From the NCBI RefSeq assembly GCF_900142765.1, contig NZ_FRCB01000007.1, forward strand, positions 1 through 64,000: a DNA stretch of 64,000 nucleotides, in the 5' to 3' direction. A model generated the notes under the pieces. That model made no database searches, had not been told where the DNA came from, and saw only the letters and a program-made list of their open reading frames with translations. This DNA is from Roseovarius litoreus. GTDB lineage: Bacteria; Pseudomonadota; Alphaproteobacteria; Rhodobacterales; Rhodobacteraceae. Below, in pieces: positions 42,372 through 50,874 of the stretch. The position numbers were made by a program, and so were the translations under genes. Positions within the stretch are counted from its first letter, which is position 1. Each line of letters begins with the position of its first letter.

Positions 42372-42417
42372 AAAATTCTTCGACGAATTTCGCCAAGGCT
42401 TTTCGAAAAGCCTTGGC
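42372..42417. repeat. Paired palindromes in the soxB-soxD gap
   Basis: Two hairpins lie side by side. At 42,373-42,390 AAATTC and GAATTT flank six bases, and 42,392-42,417 is a perfect 26-base palindrome whose half is GCCAAGGCTTTTC. They occupy most of the 85-base gap inside the operon. There is no T-run after the stem, so it is more likely an mRNA processing/stability element or a dispersed intergenic repeat than a terminator. Confidence 0.6.
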
Positions 42418-42440
42418 ACCCAGATCACCGGAGGCACGAC

Positions 42441-42770
42441 ATGCTGATCCTGACCTGCCCCTGCTGCGGCGTGACCGCCGAGGAAACCGAGTTCCACCCA
42501 GGTGGCGAAGCCCATGTGAAGCGCTTCGGCCCCGGATCGAACGATGACGAGTTTCACAGCTATCTGTTCGAAAAGGTGAACCCGAAGGGCGTGCATTTCG
42601 AACGCTGGCGCCATGCCAATGGCTGCGGCAAGTGGTTCAACGCGGCGCGCTGCACCGTGACCCTCGAGGTGTTCGGGACATATTCCGCGCAGACCACCGA
42701 GCCGCCGCAAGACATCAAGGACAAGATCTCGGCCAAGCGGCCGGGCTGGAGCTGGAGAGAGTTCGCATGA
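42441..42770 (+). CDS. soxD: Sarcosine oxidase delta subunit
   Basis: This is a 109-residue zinc-binding subunit. The Cys cluster MLILTCPCCGV at the N-terminus and the RHANGCGKWF pair of His/Cys near residue 60 form the expected zinc site. FGPGSNDDEFHSYLFEKVNPKG and LYRT-like positions (here ARCTVTLEVFGTY) are family-typical. It overlaps soxA by four bases. Confidence 0.93.
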   Translation: MLILTCPCCGVTAEETEFHPGGEAHVKRFGPGSNDDEFHSYLFEKVNPKGVHFERWRHANGCGKWFNAARCTVTLEVFGTYSAQTTEPPQDIKDKISAKRPGWSWREFA

Positions 42771-45700
42771 GCACACGTCTGGCCAATGGCGGCCGCCTTC
42801 TCAATCGGGGCAAGCCGCTCGAGTTCACTTTCAATGGCAAACATCTGCGCGGGGTCGAGGGCGACACGCTCGCCTCGGCGCTGCTGGCCAATGATCAGAT
42901 GCTGGTGGGCCGGTCCTTCAAGTATCACCGTCCGCGCGGTATCGTCGCTTCGGGCGGGGAAGAGCCGAATGCGCTGGTCGGTCTGGGCGAAAACGGCCGG
43001 TTCGAGCCGAACCAGCGGGTCACCACCACTGAGCTTTTCGATGGTCTCACCTGTGCAAGCCAGAACCACTGGCCCAGCCTGGAATTCGACGTCGGCGCGG
43101 TCAACGCCAAGCTGTCGCGCTTCCTGCCGGCGGGCTTCTACTACAAGATGTTCATCCATCCGCGCCCGTTCTGGAAACACATCTATGAGCCGATCATCCG
43201 CCAGTCGGCTGGCCTCGGCAAGGCGCCGCGCGACCGCGATCAGGACAGCTACGAGCATTTCTACGCCTTCTATGATGTGGTCGTGATCGGCGGTGGCGTG
43301 GCCGGGCTGCAGGCTGCCCGCGCGGCGGGGGCCGCTGGCGCCAAGGTGCTCCTGATGGAGCAGACGCCGCATTGGGGGGGGCGCGCCCCTGTCGATGGCG
43401 GCACGGTCGATGGTCAGCCTGTGGACAAGTTCGTGGATGAAATTGTTTCCGAACTTGAAACAATGGCCAATGTCACGCTGCGGACCCGGATGATGGGCGC
43501 AGGCGTCTATGATCACGGCTACATGCTGGGTTATGAGCGTCTCAACGATCATCGGCCCGATGCGGCCGGTCCGCGTCACCGTCTGTGGCGCATCCGCGCG
43601 GCCCAGATCGTGACCGCCACGGGCGCGATCGAACGCCCGCTGAGCTTTGCCGGAAACGACATCCCCGGTGTCATGCTGGCCTCGGCGGTGCGCGATTACG
43701 TGGTGAATTACGGCGTGTCCATCGGCGACCGCACCGTGATCGTCACCAATAACGACGATGCTTACCGGACGGCGATCACCCTGAAAAAACAGGGTCTGGA
43801 AGTGCCGGTGATCCTCGATGCCCGCGCGTCGGGCGGTGGGGCGCTGGCTGACGAGGCGCGCGCGCTTGGCATTCGGATCGAAAACGGCAAGGCGATCGCC
43901 AAGGTCAAGGGCGGCAAGCGTGTCGAAGGTGTCGCGATCTGTCTGCAGGCCGGTGAAGGTGCCGTTCTGGAAGAAGTCAAATGTGACGCGATCGCTATGT
44001 CGGGCGGCTGGTCACCGGTGGTTCATCTGTGGTCGCATTGTGGCGGTAAGCTGTTGTGGGACGACGAAAAAGCGATGTTCCGTCCGGATGTGGACAACCC
44101 GCCGACAGGCGCCGATGGGGCACGCTTCGTGCTGCCCGCGGGTGCGGCCGATGGCGAGATGCATCTGCCCCGCGTTCTGGAAAATGCCAATGCCGCGGGA
44201 CGTGCGGCGGCACAGGCGGCGGGCCATGCGTCCAAACCCGGCACGTTGCCCGTCGGTGAGACGCAGGACGAGGCGCCCATCACCCCGGTCTGGATGATGC
44301 CCCAGGGTGCCGGCATCAAGCTGCGCATGAAGGCGTGGCTGGATTACCAGAATGACGTCAAGGTCAGCGATGTGCAGCTTGCCGCGCGTGAAGGCTTCGA
44401 ATCGGTGGAGCATGCCAAACGCTACACCACGCTCGGCATGGCGACCGATCAGGGCAAGTTGAGCAACATCAACGGGCTTGCGATCCTGTCGGACACGCTT
44501 GGTCAGGCGATCCCGCAGACCGGCACCACCACGTTCCGCCCGCCCTATACGCCGATCTCGCTTGCGTCGATTGCGGGCCCTGCACGGGACGCGACGTTCC
44601 AGCCTTTGCGCCGGACGCCGATGCATGGCTGGCACGAGGCCAACGGCGCTTATTTCGAGCCGGTGGGCGCCTGGCGAAGACCCTATTGTTTCCAAAAAGC
44701 GGGCGAATCCATCACCGATGCCGTCCAGCGCGAGGTAAAGGCCACCCGTGACAGTCTTGGGCTTCTGGACGCCTCCACCCTTGGCAAGATCATCGTCAAG
44801 GGGCCGGATGCCGGGCGTTTTCTGGACATGCTCTACACCAACATGATGTCCAATCTGAAGCCCGGGCGCTGCCGCTACGGTCTGATGTGCAATGAAAACG
44901 GCTTCCTGATGGATGACGGTGTCGTTGCGCGTCTGGATGACGATACATTCCTGTGTCACACCACGACCGGCGGCGCGGACTCGATCCATGCCCATATGGA
45001 AGAATGGCTGCAGACCGAATGGTGGGACTGGAAGGTCTATACCGCCAATGTGACCGAGCAATATGCCCAGATCGCCGTGGTCGGCCCCAAGGCGCGCAAG
45101 GTTCTCGAAAAGCTGACCGATGACGATGTCAGTGCCGATGCGCTCAGTTTCATGGGGTGGAAGGATATCACCCTTGCTGGCATCACGGCGCGAGCCTATC
45201 GCATTTCGTTCTCGGGTGAGTTGAGCTACGAAGTCGCGGTGCCCGCCAGTCAGGGGCGCGCCCTTTGGGATGCGCTGCTGGCCGCAGGAAAAGAGTTCGG
45301 CGTGACCCCCTATGGAACCGAGGCGTTGCACATCATGCGCGCCGAAAAAGGCTTCATCATGATCGGGGACGAGACCGACGGGACGGTGATCCCGCAAGAT
45401 CTGGGTCTCGACTGGGCGATCTCGAAGAAGAAAGAGGATTACCTGGGCAAGCGCGCCCAAGAGCGCAGCCACATGACCGATCCCACCCGTTGGAAGCTGG
45501 TCGGCTTGCAGACGCTGGATGGCAGCACGCTGCCGGACGGGGCATATGCCACGGCCGATGGCACCAATGCCAATGGCCAGCGCAATGTGCAGGGGCGCGT
45601 CACCTCGAGCTATCATTCGCCCACGCTTGGCCGGGGCATCGCAATGGGGCTGGTCCTGAACGGACCGGCTCGGATGGGCGATGTGCTGGATTTTCCAAAG

Positions 45701-45778
45701 GTGGACGGCACGGTGATCAAGGCGAAGATCGTCGATCCCATCTTCTATGACAAGGACGGGGAAAAGCAGAATGTCTGA
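42767..45778 (+). CDS. soxA: Sarcosine oxidase alpha subunit
   Basis: This is a 1,003-residue subunit. An N-terminal ferredoxin-fold-like region (FTFNGKHLRGVEGDTLASALLAND) is followed by an NAD-binding Rossmann domain (DVVVIGGGVAGLQAARAAGAAG, from about residue 170). The C-terminal 400 residues form a glycine-cleavage T-protein-like folate domain (AQIAVVGPKARKVLEKLTDDD, FSGELSYEVAVPA). It channels the iminium intermediate to tetrahydrofolate. It overlaps soxD and soxG. Confidence 0.95.
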   Translation: MSTRLANGGRLLNRGKPLEFTFNGKHLRGVEGDTLASALLANDQMLVGRSFKYHRPRGIVASGGEEPNALVGLGENGRFEPNQRVTTTELFDGLTCASQNHWPSLEFDVGAVNAKLSRFLPAGFYYKMFIHPRPFWKHIYEPIIRQSAGLGKAPRDRDQDSYEHFYAFYDVVVIGGGVAGLQAARAAGAAGAKVLLMEQTPHWGGRAPVDGGTVDGQPVDKFVDEIVSELETMANVTLRTRMMGAGVYDHGYMLGYERLNDHRPDAAGPRHRLWRIRAAQIVTATGAIERPLSFAGNDIPGVMLASAVRDYVVNYGVSIGDRTVIVTNNDDAYRTAITLKKQGLEVPVILDARASGGGALADEARALGIRIENGKAIAKVKGGKRVEGVAICLQAGEGAVLEEVKCDAIAMSGGWSPVVHLWSHCGGKLLWDDEKAMFRPDVDNPPTGADGARFVLPAGAADGEMHLPRVLENANAAGRAAAQAAGHASKPGTLPVGETQDEAPITPVWMMPQGAGIKLRMKAWLDYQNDVKVSDVQLAAREGFESVEHAKRYTTLGMATDQGKLSNINGLAILSDTLGQAIPQTGTTTFRPPYTPISLASIAGPARDATFQPLRRTPMHGWHEANGAYFEPVGAWRRPYCFQKAGESITDAVQREVKATRDSLGLLDASTLGKIIVKGPDAGRFLDMLYTNMMSNLKPGRCRYGLMCNENGFLMDDGVVARLDDDTFLCHTTTGGADSIHAHMEEWLQTEWWDWKVYTANVTEQYAQIAVVGPKARKVLEKLTDDDVSADALSFMGWKDITLAGITARAYRISFSGELSYEVAVPASQGRALWDALLAAGKEFGVTPYGTEALHIMRAEKGFIMIGDETDGTVIPQDLGLDWAISKKKEDYLGKRAQERSHMTDPTRWKLVGLQTLDGSTLPDGAYATADGTNANGQRNVQGRVTSSYHSPTLGRGIAMGLVLNGPARMGDVLDFPKVDGTVIKAKIVDPIFYDKDGEKQNV

Positions 45779-46343
45779 AGCAGTCAGCGCGCTCAATGGC
45801 GCAACCGATGAAGGCTTCGTGCGGATCGCGGAATGCGGCCTGACCGGAATGATCACGCTGCGCGGCGATCTTGGCGCGGCCAAGCTCAAGAAGGCCGTCA
45901 AGGCGCTGTGCGGGGTCGAGCCGCCGGCCCGTGGGCATGTCGCCATGGCGGATCACACCGCGGTCGCGTGGATGTCGCCGGACGAATTTCTGCTGATGGT
46001 GCCTTATGCGCAGGCCGATGAGCTTTGTGCCCAGCTCGATCAGGCGCTGGCGGGCGAACACGCCCTTGCGGTCAATGTCTCGGATGCCCGGGCCGTGTTC
46101 CGCCTCTCGGGCGGTGACGCTGTCCGCGAGGTGATCGCCAAGCTCTGTCCGGTCGACATGACCGCCTCCGCATTCGGTCCCGGTCAGTTCCGGCGCACTC
46201 GGCTGGCGCAAATTCCGGCGGCGATCTGGATGCCCGAAGAGGGGGTGATGCAGATCGTCTGTTTCCGCTCGGTGGCGCAATATGCGTTCGATCTGCTGAA
46301 AAACGCCGCAACGCCTGGCAGTGAGGTGGGCCTCTTTTCCTGA
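45771..46343 (+). CDS. soxG: Sarcosine oxidase gamma subunit
   Basis: This 190-residue protein is related to the N-terminal part of T-proteins (AECGLTGMITLRGDLGAAKLKKAV, WMSPDEFLLMVP, VSDARAVFRLSG, RRTRLAQIPAAIWM). The ATG at 45,771 overlaps the soxA end by eight bases. It completes the tetramer; no formyltetrahydrofolate deformylase gene follows, unlike in some relatives. Confidence 0.92.
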   Translation: MSEAVSALNGATDEGFVRIAECGLTGMITLRGDLGAAKLKKAVKALCGVEPPARGHVAMADHTAVAWMSPDEFLLMVPYAQADELCAQLDQALAGEHALAVNVSDARAVFRLSGGDAVREVIAKLCPVDMTASAFGPGQFRRTRLAQIPAAIWMPEEGVMQIVCFRSVAQYAFDLLKNAATPGSEVGLFS

Positions 46344-46442
46344 GCGTTTTGCCGGGAAAAAGCCCTCCTGCCCCTTGACCTCGCGGCGCAGAGGTTACCA
46401 TGTAGTGCCGTATGACTTCTGATAACGAACAGGGGGCCCGAA

Positions 46443-47042
46443 ATGGCTTTTGAACTTCCCGATCTTCCCTATTCGCATGACGCGCTGGCCGATCATGGCA
46501 TGTCGCGCGAAACGCTGGAATACCACCACGACATCCACCACAAGGCCTATGTCGACAACGGCAACAAGGCTGTTGCCGGCACCGAGTGGGAAGGCAAATC
46601 CGTCGAAGAGATCATCAAGGGCACCTACGACCCCAAGGCCGTTGCCCAGAACGGCATCTTCAACAACGCCTCTCAGTTCTGGAACCACAACCAGTTTTGG
46701 GAAATGATGGCGCCGGGCGGCACGGGCATGCCGGGTGAGCTGGAAAAGGCATTGGTCGAAAGCTTCGGCTCGGTCGACACGTTCAAAGAACAGTTCGCCG
46801 CCGCGGGTGCAGGTCAGTTCGGCTCGGGCTGGGCGTGGCTGGTCAAGGATACCGATGGCAGCCTCAAGGTCACCAAGACCGAAAACGGCGTGAACCCGCT
46901 GTGCTTCGGACAGACCGCCTTGCTGGGTTGCGATGTCTGGGAACATTCCTACTACATCGACTTCCGCAACAAGCGTCCTGCCTATCTGCAGAACTTCCTC
47001 GACAATCTGGTGAACTGGGAAAACGTCGCGTCGCGCATGTAA
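46443..47042 (+). CDS. sodB: Superoxide dismutase [Fe]
   Basis: This is a 199-residue Fe/Mn-type superoxide dismutase. Metal ligands are visible in YHHDIHHKAYVDNGNK, SQFWNHNQFWEMM and DVWEHSYYIDFRNKRPAYL, with Asp and His of the last block. Gln in AAAGAGQFGSGWAWL favours the iron/cambialistic form. An AGGGGG element precedes the ATG. It is monocistronic, with a strong terminator downstream. Confidence 0.95.
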   Translation: MAFELPDLPYSHDALADHGMSRETLEYHHDIHHKAYVDNGNKAVAGTEWEGKSVEEIIKGTYDPKAVAQNGIFNNASQFWNHNQFWEMMAPGGTGMPGELEKALVESFGSVDTFKEQFAAAGAGQFGSGWAWLVKDTDGSLKVTKTENGVNPLCFGQTALLGCDVWEHSYYIDFRNKRPAYLQNFLDNLVNWENVASRM

Positions 47043-47066
47043 ATCGCGCCGACCCCGAACCGCTTC

Positions 47067-47098
47067 AACCCCGTGCCGGTCTCCGGCGCGGGGTTTTC
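47067..47098 (+). terminator. Rho-independent terminator after sodB
   Basis: Arms AACCCCGTGCCGG and CCGGCGCGGGGTT pair over 13 positions with one G-U, around the loop TCT, and are followed by TTTT. It lies 25 bases after the sodB stop. Confidence 0.85.
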
Positions 47099-47187
47099 CT
47101 TTGCGCTGATTGATGCCGGTCATCGCCTTTTCCATGGCAGAGGTCATGCTTAGGTCCGGGATGGACCATAAGAAAAGGAGTTGCAGA

Positions 47188-47643
47188 ATGACGGAACTGG
47201 CACATGGCGCTTGGGTCTTGGTGGCCGATGGTGAAAAAGCCCTTTTTTTGGAAAACGTGACAGATGGGCAGGACCCTTTTCTCAAGGTCGTTCGCATCGA
47301 AAGTCAGGACAACCCGCCGCATGGCCAACAGGTCAGCGACAGGCCCGGTCGGATGCCGGACGACAGTGTGGGGCAACGCTCGGCGATGGAAGAGGTGGAC
47401 TGGCATATGATCGCCAAGGAGCGCTTCGCCTCGGACATGTCCGACATTCTCTATCGGCTGGCTCATCGCAACGCGTTCGAACAGATCGTTCTGGTGGCGC
47501 CCCCGCGCACGCTTGGCACATTGCGTGACAAGTTACACAAGCAGGTCGCGGCGCGCGTCGTGGCCGAGGTGCCCAAGGACATGACCAACCATCCCGTCGA
47601 CCGGATCGAAACCCTGCTCAAGGCCGAACTGGCCAAGGCTTGA
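47188..47643 (+). CDS. Host-attachment family protein (BaeRF-like)
   Basis: This is a 151-residue protein starting at the ATG after AAAAGGAG. The family pattern is WVLVADGEKALFLEN, DRPGRMPDDSVGQRSAMEEVDWH, AFEQIVLVAPPRTLGTLRDKLHKQV and EVPKDMTNHPVDRIETLL. It resembles eRF1-domain-2-like proteins. The name comes from plant-associated bacteria; the biochemical role is unknown. A stem pairing GCGCGGGA (47,656-47,663) with TCCCGCGC (47,678-47,685) lies after the stop and may end transcription. Confidence 0.85.
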   Translation: MTELAHGAWVLVADGEKALFLENVTDGQDPFLKVVRIESQDNPPHGQQVSDRPGRMPDDSVGQRSAMEEVDWHMIAKERFASDMSDILYRLAHRNAFEQIVLVAPPRTLGTLRDKLHKQVAARVVAEVPKDMTNHPVDRIETLLKAELAKA

Positions 47644-47730
47644 TGCCTGCCCGGCGCGCGGGATTTCCTGCTTGCCTTCCCGCGCAGGCTGCGCCAGCAC
47701 TTGTGCCCAAACCAGCAGGAAGAGGCAGGC

Positions 47731-48627
47731 ATGAGCGAGGCAGTGAAGGGCGTGGCGGCAATGGTGGCCGTCTGTACGGTCTGGGGGCTGTCGGGCATTT
47801 ACTACAAGCTCTTGTCGCATATCCCGCCCATCGAAATCCTTGCGCACCGCACAGTTTGGTCACTGATCTTCTTCGCGGCAGTGCTGTTGCTTCAGGGACG
47901 GATTGCGCTCGTCGGTCAAGCCCTCGGCAATCGCCGTTCCGCGTCGGTCATCGTCTTTGCGGCTTTCATGATATCGCTCAACTGGTTCGTTTTCATCACC
48001 TCGATCCAGATCGAAAAGGCGATGGAGGCCTCGCTTGGCTATTACACCTTTCCTCTGGTCGCGGTTCTTCTGGGGGGCATCGTGTTTCGCGAACGCCTTG
48101 TGCGGGCGCAGCAGCTTGCGGTCGCTCTGGCGGCTGCGGCGGTGATCACCCTGACCGTGGGGCTTGGCGTGGCGCCGTGGATCGCCTTGGTCCTTGCAAG
48201 CTCGTTCGGTCTTTACGGATTGGCCAAGAAAGGTCTCAGCGTCGGCCCTGTGGTCTCAGTGACGACCGAGGTGCTGATCCTGTCGCCGATCGCTCTGGTG
48301 GTGCTCTGGGTGGTGCATTCAGCCGGGCAGGGGGCGTTCGGCGTGAACTGGCGTGACTCTGCGCTTCTGGCCTTTTCAGGCCCGCTGACCGCGACGCCAC
48401 TGATCCTTTTCAGCTACGCCACGCGCCGCATCACCTATGCCACGGTGGGTCTGGTGCAGTATCTCAACCCGACACTGCAATTCCTTGTCGCTACGTTTGT
48501 TTTCCGCGAGGCGTTCAGCTTCTGGCATGCCATCGCCTTCGCAATGATCTGGACGGCGCTTGCACTCTATACCACTGCCGCGTGGCGTCAGGACAGGGCC
48601 GCCCGCAGGGCGCTCGAAAGCTCCTGA
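47731..48627 (+). CDS. rarD: RarD, EamA-family permease
   Basis: This is a 298-residue protein with ten predicted membrane helices in two EamA repeats; start GVAAMVAVCTVWGLSGIYYKLLSHIPPIEILAHRTVWSL is the RarD signature. AGGCAGG precedes the ATG. Members are drug/metabolite exporters; the substrate is undetermined. Its 3' end overlaps the converging LOG gene by 40 bases. Confidence 0.9.
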   Translation: MSEAVKGVAAMVAVCTVWGLSGIYYKLLSHIPPIEILAHRTVWSLIFFAAVLLLQGRIALVGQALGNRRSASVIVFAAFMISLNWFVFITSIQIEKAMEASLGYYTFPLVAVLLGGIVFRERLVRAQQLAVALAAAAVITLTVGLGVAPWIALVLASSFGLYGLAKKGLSVGPVVSVTTEVLILSPIALVVLWVVHSAGQGAFGVNWRDSALLAFSGPLTATPLILFSYATRRITYATVGLVQYLNPTLQFLVATFVFREAFSFWHAIAFAMIWTALALYTTAAWRQDRAARRALESS

Positions 48628-49139
48628 ACATCGGCCACGACCTCGATGAAGCCGCGCAGGCTGGCATCGGCGAAACCCTCGGCGATCACATGTTCGATCA
48701 GCCCGGTCAGCGGATCCCAGTAGCCTTCGGTGTTCAAAAGGTAAATCGGCTTGCCATGCAGACCGAGCTGACGCCATGTCAGCACCTCGAAGAACTCGTC
48801 CAGCGATCCCGCCCCGCCCGGCAGCACGACGATCGCGTCGCAATTCATGAACATCACCTTCTTGCGCTCATGCATGGTCTCGGTCACCACAAAGCGCGTG
48901 AGATCGGTCTTGCCGACCTCAAGCTGCATCAGATGCACCGGGATCACGCCGAAGGTGTCGCCGCCTGCGGCTTGGGCGGCGCGCGCCGTGGCGCCCATCA
49001 GCCCCACATCGCCCGCCCCATAGACCAGCCGCCACCCGCCCTCGGCCAGGGCCTGCCCCAATTCCGTCGCTGCCGCCTCATAGGCCGGGCGCGCGCCCTT
49101 GCGTGAGCCGCAAAAGACACACACGGATCTTGCCGACAT
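48588..49139 (-). CDS. LOG-family protein (cytokinin riboside phosphoribohydrolase-like)
   Basis: This is a 183-residue Rossmann-like nucleoside-5'-monophosphate hydrolase. CVFCGSRKGARPAY and the active motif PGGAGSLDEFFEVLTWRQLG are clear. The start at 49,139 is preferred because GGGGA lies 8-12 bases upstream; an ATG six codons earlier has no such site. Often annotated as lysine decarboxylase, which is a misnomer. Confidence 0.88.
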   Translation of the reverse strand: MSARSVCVFCGSRKGARPAYEAAATELGQALAEGGWRLVYGAGDVGLMGATARAAQAAGGDTFGVIPVHLMQLEVGKTDLTRFVVTETMHERKKVMFMNCDAIVVLPGGAGSLDEFFEVLTWRQLGLHGKPIYLLNTEGYWDPLTGLIEHVIAEGFADASLRGFIEVVADVQELSSALRAALS

Positions 49140-49241
49140 CACTTTATCCCCGCTCATCAAAGGGTTGCTTTGACCAGTGATACCGGTGTTGCTATTGTCC
49201 CACAACCGCCTCAAGGCGGTGTTCCGCCAAAAGGAGATGGC

Positions 49242-50753
49242 ATGAGCAGTTCACTGGGGACAACGAAGACGTCCTTCATCGCCGGTGCGGTCGTGGCCGT
49301 GGTGATTGCCGGTGTCGCGCTCGTCCTGTCCGATGCCGATACCCCCGAAGAGGCGCCGCAGCCTGTGGCCCAGGCTCCGCAGCCCGCCACCCCGGCCCCC
49401 GCAGCCGAGGACACCGCTCAGGCGCCCGAGGTACAGACACCGCCCGAGCCGGCGCAAGCCCCTGAAACGACGGCAGAAACCGTCACCGCCACCGAAGATC
49501 AGCAGCCCGACACACCCGCTGTCACACCGGACCCGCCGCGCATCAGCACCTTCCGGCTCGAGCCCGATGGCACAATGCTCGTCGCAGGCCGCGCGGAGCC
49601 GGGCTGGGAGACGTCTATCCTGCTGGATGGAGAGCCGCTGCGCGTTCTGCGCCCCGAAGGCCGTGGAGATTTCGTCGAATTCCTGTCGGTCGAAAGCAGT
49701 GACCAGCCCCGCGTTCTGTCGCTGGCCATGCGCTCGCCCGAAACCGGCGATCAGATCGCCTCGCGCGATGAAATCATCATCGCGCCGATGCAGCGCCCCG
49801 AGCCGCAACCCGAAGCGCTGGCCGAAAACCAAACCGCGCCGCAGGATCAGCCCCTTTCCGAGCGTGCCGAACCCGAGACGACCGCGACCGCCCCGGTTGC
49901 CGAACCGACGCCAGCTCCGGAGGCCGCACCCGAGACGACGGTCCAGGCCCTTGCCGAGACCGCGATCGCCTCTGCCGACACGCCCGGCGCCTCTGTTGAC
50001 ACGCCAGAAGCCTCTGCCAACACGCCGGAAGTTTCTGCCAACACGCCTGAAGCTTCCAGCGACCCGACCGCCGCTGCCGACACGACCAGCGCATCCGACA
50101 CGACCGGTGCATCCGAAACGCCCCTCCCGGAAGCCCCGGCACCCGAGCCTGTTGCGCCGCAAACCGCCTCGACCCAAGCCGACCAGACGACCCAAGACGC
50201 GCCCACACCTCAGGCCGTGCTCCTGTCAGACGAAAGCGGCGTGCGTGTCCTGCAGCCTCCAGAACCCGCCAGCACCGCGCCCGAGGTCATGTCCAGCGTG
50301 GCGCTGGATGCGATCACCTATTCCGATGCGGGCGAGGTGTCGCTGTCCGGTCGTGGCCGCATGGATGGCTTTGTGAGGATCTATATCGACAACCAGCCGG
50401 TGACATCGTCTCGCATCGCCTCGGATGGCACTTGGCGCACCGGATTGCCTCGGGTGGCAAGCGGCGTCTACACGCTGCGGATCGACGAAACCGACGCCGA
50501 AGGAAACGTCACCTCGCGGCTCGAAACCCCGTTCCAGCGTGAAGAACGGCAATTGGTCGCCGAACCCGAGAATGATCGCCCCACCGTGCGCGCCGTAACG
50601 GTGCAGCCCGGCAATACGCTATGGGCGATCTCGCGAAGCAATTACGGCGAGGGCACGATGTATGTTCGCATCTTCGAAGCCAACCGTGACCGCATCCGCG
50701 ACCCCGATCTGATCTATCCCGGACAGGTCTTCACCGTGCCTGTGGACCAGTGA
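49242..50753 (+). CDS. LysM-domain cell-envelope protein with long Ala/Pro/Thr-rich linker
   Basis: This is a 503-residue protein from the ATG after AAGGAG. An N-terminal membrane anchor (FIAGAVVAVVIAGVALVL) is followed by two small beta domains of related sequence (ISTFRLEPDGTMLVAGRAEPGWETSILLDG and AITYSDAGEVSLSGRGRMDGFVRIYIDN) separated by an acidic, low-complexity linker with repeats of the type AxTPExSxx (residues about 245-310). A C-terminal LysM (VTVQPGNTLWAISRSNYGEGTMYVRIFEANRDRI) binds peptidoglycan. It probably spans periplasm to murein. Confidence 0.88.
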   Translation: MSSSLGTTKTSFIAGAVVAVVIAGVALVLSDADTPEEAPQPVAQAPQPATPAPAAEDTAQAPEVQTPPEPAQAPETTAETVTATEDQQPDTPAVTPDPPRISTFRLEPDGTMLVAGRAEPGWETSILLDGEPLRVLRPEGRGDFVEFLSVESSDQPRVLSLAMRSPETGDQIASRDEIIIAPMQRPEPQPEALAENQTAPQDQPLSERAEPETTATAPVAEPTPAPEAAPETTVQALAETAIASADTPGASVDTPEASANTPEVSANTPEASSDPTAAADTTSASDTTGASETPLPEAPAPEPVAPQTASTQADQTTQDAPTPQAVLLSDESGVRVLQPPEPASTAPEVMSSVALDAITYSDAGEVSLSGRGRMDGFVRIYIDNQPVTSSRIASDGTWRTGLPRVASGVYTLRIDETDAEGNVTSRLETPFQREERQLVAEPENDRPTVRAVTVQPGNTLWAISRSNYGEGTMYVRIFEANRDRIRDPDLIYPGQVFTVPVDQ

Positions 50754-50874
50754 CGCGACAGGCAGCCGCGTCCCGAGCCTCCCATCTCGTTTTTCCTGCC
50801 GCCGTGCAACAGCGGCTGGCCTTCGGTTGCGCGTCGCTCTAGTTTGCCGGACAGAACAAAGGACTGCTTGCCAG

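Noticed and set aside
42392..42417. Rho-independent terminator between soxB and soxD
   Set aside because: The stem has no following T-run and lies inside an operon whose subunits are all required.
44012..45946. Minus-strand open frame opposite soxA
   Set aside because: soxA is complete and recognisable on the plus strand; the antisense frame has no recognisable domain.
49950..50130. CRISPR-like or tandem DNA repeat in the LysM gene
   Set aside because: The repeats are imperfect, in frame and encode an Ala/Thr/Pro/Ser/Glu linker; spacing and sequence do not fit a CRISPR array.
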